A stretch of 64,000 nucleotides of DNA from Plasmodium malariae (Eukaryota; Apicomplexa; Aconoidasida; Haemosporida; Plasmodiidae), in contig NC_041781.1 of NCBI RefSeq assembly GCF_900090045.1, positions 1,401,001 through 1,465,000 on the forward strand. Direction: 5' to 3'. Positions 59,595-64,000 of this stretch are shown here, piece after piece; the first letter of the stretch is position 1; each line of letters opens with the position of its first letter. Under the pieces are notes generated by a model that worked only from the letters and a program-made list of their open reading frames with translations, was not told the origin of the DNA and did not search any database. The position numbers and the translations under genes are program-made.

Positions 59595-61649
59595 ATGCTA
59601 AATGCTAAAAAAATCGCAGTTCTGCTCCGCCACAGAATATACAAAAATAATCACCTGTACGTTCATGCAAATGTAAATGCTAATGTTAAATTTAACAATA
59701 TTTGCAATTGGAATAAAGTAAACAAGACATATATTAACACGTTGAAGAATTTCTTGGATGTACTAGAATTTGAGGAGGGGGGAGAAAATGAAACTGAATA
59801 TAAACGCATTGATGAATTAAGCAAATATATAGAGGTTGTTAAAATTAATAATCAGCCAATTAATAAGAGCAAATATTATGGCTTGGATTTCGAAAATGAA
59901 GGTAACTTTTTTAATGAAAAAGGAGATATAAAATTGTGTCCTGAACAAGTCAGGCAAAATGGTAATGAAAAAAAAAAAAAAAGTTTTATTAAGGAATACA
60001 TTCATGTACCTCCTTTTGTATTAACAAAATTATGTGAATATGCATTTAAAGAAATATTATTTTTTTTAAATAAGAAACATTTAAAGCAGTTGCAAAATAT
60101 ATTAAATGATAACAAATCAAGTAAAAATGATAAATATGTAGCGATAACGTTAATTAAAAATGCTGTCATAAGTTCTGAGCAATATCTACCAGGATGTCAA
60201 GACACAGGTACAGCAATTATTTTGGCAAAAAAAGATGAAGAAATAGTGACAACATATGAACATAAATATCTCACATTAGGGGTCTACAATGCCTATAAAA
60301 ATAACCACTTTCGGTATAGTCAGCTTTCCCCTGTGGACATGTTCAACGAGGTCAATACGAAGAACAATCTGCCCTGTCAAATAGAAATATACAGTAATGT
60401 GAGGGAGGAAAGCAAAGATAAGCAGCAAGATAAGCAGCACGATGAGCAGCAAGATAAGCAGCATGATGAGCAGCGAGAGGGACAGCACAACGAGATGGGC
60501 GAAATTAAAAAGCCGCTCAAGGGTAAGGCCCAGAGCGGTGGACCAAAATTTGAATTAATTTTTATTGCGAAAGGAGGGGGAAGCGCAAACAAAACTTTCC
60601 TTTTTCAACAGACAAAAAGTATATTGCATGAAGAAAAACTGTACGATTTTTTGTTAGATAAGATAAAAGAAATAGGTACATCGGCTTGTCCTCCATATCA
60701 TTTAGCAATAGTTATTGGTGGTTTGTCAGCAGAAATGAATTTAAAAGTAGTCAAGTTAGCAACGTGTCGTTATTTAGATAATTTGAAAAAAGAAGGAGGT
60801 GTATATGGGAAAGGATTTAGAGATATAAAAAGTGAAAAGATTATTTTAGATAAGGCTCAAGGTTTAGGTATAGGGGCTCAGTTTGGTGGTAAGTATTTTG
60901 TACATGATGTCAGAGTAATTAGACTACCTAGGCATTCTGCTTCATGTCCTATAGGTATTGGTGTTTCATGCTCAGCAGATAGACAAATTAAATGTATTAT
61001 AAATAAAAATGGAGTATTTATGGAAGCATTAGAACATGAACCTATAAAATTTTTACCGGAAATAACTTTCAAAGATTTAAATAAAAATGAAGGAATAAAA
61101 ATAGATTTAAATCAAAACATGAATGAAATATTATATACCATTTCTAAGTATCCTGTGTCAACCTTATTATTGTTAACAGGTAAATTAGTAGTAGCAAGAG
61201 ATACAGTTCACAAACTAATAGTAGATAGATTTCTTAATGAAAATATACCCATACCAGATTACTTTAAAAATTATCCTATTTATTATGCTGGTCCTGCCAA
61301 AACACCTGACAGTTATGCTAGTGGTTCATTTGGACCAACAACAGCAGGTCGGATGGATGCTTATGCTGAAGTTCTTATGAAAAATAAAGCATCTCTAATA
61401 TCATTGGCAAAAGGTAATAGATCTGCTGTAGTTAGAAATGCATGTAAAAAATATAATGGATTTTATTTAGGTAGTATTGGAGGTCCAGGTGCAATAATAG
61501 CTAAAAATAATATTAAAAAAGTAGAGATCATAGATTTTCCACATCTTGGTATGGAGGCAGTGCACTTAATAGATGTCGTTGATTTCCCTGCATTTATTGT
61601 TATAGACAACAAGGGAAACGACTTTTATAATAAGTGGCTACCTTCATAG
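59595..61649 (+). CDS. FH: Class I (Fe-S) fumarate hydratase, mitochondrial
   Basis: A single exon of 684 aa. It interconverts fumarate and malate using a [4Fe-4S] cluster, feeding fumarate from purine salvage into the mitochondrial TCA cycle in malaria parasites. The N-terminus (MLNAKKIAVLLRHRIYKNNH) is basic and suits a mitochondrial presequence. The alpha domain has PGCQDTGTAIIL with Cys201, TSACPPYHLAIVIGG with Cys365, GLSAEMNLKVVKLATCRYLD, and SASCPIGIGVSCSADR with Cys451. These three cysteines are in the right places for the cluster ligands. The beta domain shows LTGKLVVARDTVHK, PIYYAGPAKTP, GSFGPTTAGRMDAY and GGPGAIIAKN, then the end IIDFPHLGMEAVHLIDVVDF. A Lys/Gln/Asp repeat insert (about residues 273-312, DKQHDEQQ) interrupts the alpha domain. 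A class II enzyme is excluded by the motifs. Confidence 0.96.
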   Translation: MLNAKKIAVLLRHRIYKNNHLYVHANVNANVKFNNICNWNKVNKTYINTLKNFLDVLEFEEGGENETEYKRIDELSKYIEVVKINNQPINKSKYYGLDFENEGNFFNEKGDIKLCPEQVRQNGNEKKKKSFIKEYIHVPPFVLTKLCEYAFKEILFFLNKKHLKQLQNILNDNKSSKNDKYVAITLIKNAVISSEQYLPGCQDTGTAIILAKKDEEIVTTYEHKYLTLGVYNAYKNNHFRYSQLSPVDMFNEVNTKNNLPCQIEIYSNVREESKDKQQDKQHDEQQDKQHDEQREGQHNEMGEIKKPLKGKAQSGGPKFELIFIAKGGGSANKTFLFQQTKSILHEEKLYDFLLDKIKEIGTSACPPYHLAIVIGGLSAEMNLKVVKLATCRYLDNLKKEGGVYGKGFRDIKSEKIILDKAQGLGIGAQFGGKYFVHDVRVIRLPRHSASCPIGIGVSCSADRQIKCIINKNGVFMEALEHEPIKFLPEITFKDLNKNEGIKIDLNQNMNEILYTISKYPVSTLLLLTGKLVVARDTVHKLIVDRFLNENIPIPDYFKNYPIYYAGPAKTPDSYASGSFGPTTAGRMDAYAEVLMKNKASLISLAKGNRSAVVRNACKKYNGFYLGSIGGPGAIIAKNNIKKVEIIDFPHLGMEAVHLIDVVDFPAFIVIDNKGNDFYNKWLPS

Positions 61650-62915
61650 TGAAGTATCATGTGTATATAGAAAAGTCTTATACCCCATACAGCTTGTACC
61701 CTCTACGGGGGAGTGCACATAGATGTGGCCCACTAATAATTGCACTCGGGAAGAAGGGGGAAGTTTTCCTGCGAATTGTCATGCGTGTGTGAATGTGTAT
61801 ATGCATACCGTCTTATATGTATGTTCATATTTACATTTTTTTTTTTTTTTTTTTTTTTTTTTTCCTTTTTTAATTTTAAATAACCTATTATCTACAAGCG
61901 ATAAAACACAAAGTCGTTTCGGAAATATTTTTCCCTATTTTCCATTTTTTATTGGTGTATCTTTTTTGTTTTCCAAGTGTAAGTCATTGAAAAGGAAACG
62001 TAAAGGCACGGGAAGAAAGAGTATTCGCGTTCATGTTTATTTACGTGCAAGAATAGGTACATATATAAATAAGTAAATAAATGCTTACATAAATAAATGC
62101 TTACATAAGTAAATGTGTACGTAAATACTTACACATATATGTATATATATTTACGTAATTGTACATTTACATGTATATGCGTGCACCCGTATGTATGCGC
62201 AGCTGTTTGTCTCTCATTTTGTGTCCCTTTCCCCTTTTGATGTTTCTGCGCCTTTTCGTCCGCTCAGGATTAGCGATGCGTATTTTGCTAAATACTTTTA
62301 TTTTTATTTCTACTATGATTTTTACTTCTACTTTGATTTTTACTTCTACTTTGATTTTTACTTCTACTTTGATTTTTACTTCTACTTTGATTTTTACTTC
62401 TACTTTGATTTTTACTTCTACTTTGATTTTTACTTCTACTTTGATTTTTACTTCTACTTTGATTTTTACTTCTACTTTGATTTTTACTTCTACTTTGATT
62501 TTTACTTCTACTTTGATTTTTACTTTACTTTGATTTTTACTTCTACTTTGATTTTTACTTCTACTTTGATTTTTACTTCTACTTTGATTTTTACTTCTAC
62601 TTTGATTTTTACTTCTACTTTGATTTTTACTTCTACTTTGATTTTTACTTCTACTTTGATTTTTACTTCTACTTTGATTTTTACTTCTACTTTGATTTTT
62701 ACTTCTAATTTAATTTTTACTTCTAATTTAATTTGTATTGCTATTTCTGTTTGTATTTCTATTTTTATTTCTGTTTGTATGTGTATTTTCATTTGCATGG
62801 GTATTTTTATTTGTATGGCTATTTTTTTTATTTAATTTTTTTTTTTTTTTTTGAGCCATTTTTATCCTCTTTTTATGCCTTTTTTTTGAACAGTTCAGAA
62901 GAAAGCGAACTTTTG
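61650..62915. other. Convergent 3' region dominated by an 18-bp minisatellite
   Basis: This is the tail-to-tail spacer between fumarate hydratase (+) and the Asn/Lys-rich gene (-). It has poly-T (61838-61863), TAAATAAATGCTTACA units (62070-62130) and the TTTTTACTTCTACTTTGA array (62315-62710) with degenerate TGTATTTCTATTTT flanks. No gene is supported; long ORFs here come from the repeat. Confidence 0.65.
62300..62735 (+). repeat. 18-bp minisatellite TTTTTACTTCTACTTTGA, ~22 copies
   Basis: Nearly perfect 18-bp units. One copy near 62520 has lost a base (TTTTTACTTTACTTTGA), which shifts the apparent reading frames. The array is open on both strands (FYFYFD and KIKVEV readings) simply because the unit is a multiple of three without stops. 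Confidence 0.92.
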
Positions 62916-64000
62916 TCATTTGTTCGTGCGCAATTTTTGACTAATTTTTTTGAGATTTTTTTTTTTCTTCTCCTCCAAATCAATCGTTGCAGAATGTCCT
63001 TTTTTGGAGTTTCTCTTTTCATCATGTGTATAACTATTTGCATCGTCTTTTATTTTGGAAATATCCCGACTTATAATGTTTTTTGCAATGACGTTGGGCA
63101 TGTTTTTGTTTTCATTTCTTTTTTTTATTACATTATTTTTGTTTTCTAATTTAGGAGAATAAGGAATAGTTATGGACATATTTCTAGTGATACTTTTTTT
63201 TTGTTGAGGTAGTTTATTTCTTTTTCCTTCTGAGTTTTGAATTATGCTATTTTTTTTGTGAGTATAATTTTTTTTTGTGGTGCTATAATTCATTGTTTTC
63301 TTTTCACTGTCTATTTTATATTTATTTATTTTTTTTAATAGGATTCCAGTATATAGATCTCTATTGTTAGTATTTTCTAATTGCAATTTTACCTTTTTAA
63401 CATGTTCACTAACAATTTTGTAAAAATCATAATACAATATTCTTTGCTGTAAAATTTTGTTTATATTTTCTTTATCATCGCTCAAATGAAGCTGGATATT
63501 TTTTTTGTTCTTTGAATTGAAATGATAACAATTGTCTTCATTGCACTGACTTCTCAGTGGAATGGATAAGTTCTGTGAGTAATCACTCTGATTCTTATCG
63601 AAATACATATATGTGTCCTTCTCCCCAGTAGATATATTTTCTTCTCTTGTACTATTCAAATTTCTATTTGTTTTATAACTCATATGTGTTGATTTGTTTT
63701 CATTTTCACTTAATTTTTGCCAGAAGATGCATATAGTTCTTCTATCATAACTTTGGGTTGTTGTATGGACAAACTTCAATATATTTAATAGCATCAAGCG
63801 TAGGGGAACCAAAAATTTATCACAGGTAGTTGAGTTATGGAATGATAATTCGTTTCTAGAAATATACTTTCTCATATATTCATATTTATCACTGTGTTGT
63901 TCCCATTCTTCACTGTCATTTGGAAGGAATCCTTTAGGTGAGTCCTCATCAGTCCTATCTACAATGAATCTATTCACACTAGCCTTGTTCTCATCACCCC
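62916..64000 (-). CDS. Asn/Lys-rich protein, 3' part, cut by window end
   Basis: The minus-strand frame is open from the window edge (GDENKASVNRFIVDRTDEDS...) for 361 codons including the stop at 62916 (C-terminus KKISQKLRTNK). The first in-frame start-like codon is a GTG, so the true start lies beyond 64000. The N-terminal part shown (CDKFLVPLRLMLLNILKFVH, then SYDRRTICIFWQKLSE) is more structured; the rest is basic and disordered. No domain is recognised. It may be the tail of a larger conserved protein. Confidence 0.75.
   Translation of the reverse strand, partial: GDENKASVNRFIVDRTDEDSPKGFLPNDSEEWEQHSDKYEYMRKYISRNELSFHNSTTCDKFLVPLRLMLLNILKFVHTTTQSYDRRTICIFWQKLSENENKSTHMSYKTNRNLNSTREENISTGEKDTYMYFDKNQSDYSQNLSIPLRSQCNEDNCYHFNSKNKKNIQLHLSDDKENINKILQQRILYYDFYKIVSEHVKKVKLQLENTNNRDLYTGILLKKINKYKIDSEKKTMNYSTTKKNYTHKKNSIIQNSEGKRNKLPQQKKSITRNMSITIPYSPKLENKNNVIKKRNENKNMPNVIAKNIISRDISKIKDDANSYTHDEKRNSKKGHSATIDLEEKKKKNLKKISQKLRTNK

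Noticed and set aside
62159..62835. Long ORFs of FYFD and STLIFT repeats
   Set aside because: Products of the 18-bp minisatellite; the frame changes with a single-base deletion.

Overview
The window is nuclear DNA of a malaria parasite (Plasmodium). The evidence is very AT-rich sequence, long poly(T/A) and (TA)n tracts, Asn/Lys/Asp-rich low-complexity inserts inside proteins, short GT-AG introns, and a gene set that includes a class I (iron-sulfur) fumarate hydratase, a eukaryotic NAD+ synthetase with a diverged glutaminase domain, and RTF2. The many private minisatellites and the coding GC content argue against P. falciparum and would suit a P. malariae- or P. ovale-type genome, but I cannot fix the species. 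From memory, NADSYN and fumarate hydratase are also close together on P. falciparum chromosome 9, so this looks like a conserved chromosome-internal block and not a subtelomere. I saw no multigene-family members.

Layout from left to right. 921-7701 (+) is a 15-exon protein kinase of 1124 aa that joins a plant CTR1/EDR1-like N-terminal domain to a TKL-like kinase domain with DFN in place of DFG. 8890-10804 (-) is a two-exon MFS transporter. 12.4-13.5 kb holds two weak candidate small membrane-protein genes. 15042-20015 (-) is a 1657-aa protein with an EST1/SMG5-6-7-like helical N-terminus and a C-terminal NYN (Regnase-type) domain that appears to have lost most catalytic acids. 24440-29304 (+) is a three-exon 1348-aa protein with two blocks of about six membrane segments. 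30287-32887 (+) is NAD+ synthetase. 33083-37217 (-) is a large Asn/Asp-rich protein with an apparent frame break in a D/E/N repeat. 38902-40081 (-) is RTF2 in three exons. 41154-41865 (+) is a NUDCD2-like CS-domain protein. 42591-43163 (-) is a twin CX9C protein. 44.2-45.6 kb (+) has scattered exon-like pieces. A gene-poor stretch of about 6.6 kb follows. 52178-57090 (+) is a triple-CCCH zinc-finger protein whose ATG is split by an intron. 59595-61649 (+) is fumarate hydratase, and 62916-64000 (-) is the 3' part of an Asn/Lys-rich gene that runs off the window.

The genes are mostly independent eukaryotic units, not an operon. Themes are organellar and redox metabolism (NADSYN, fumarate hydratase, a CX9C protein) and RNA control (the EST1-NYN protein and the CCCH protein). 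Splice structures were derived by hand. For the kinase, MFS, 6+6 membrane, RTF2, NUDCD2 and CCCH genes the joined exons give an uninterrupted frame whose length is divisible by three, and where the family is known the conserved motifs are continuous across the junctions. A striking non-coding feature is that nearly every intergenic region and many introns carry their own tandem repeat family, with units of 10-64 bp.
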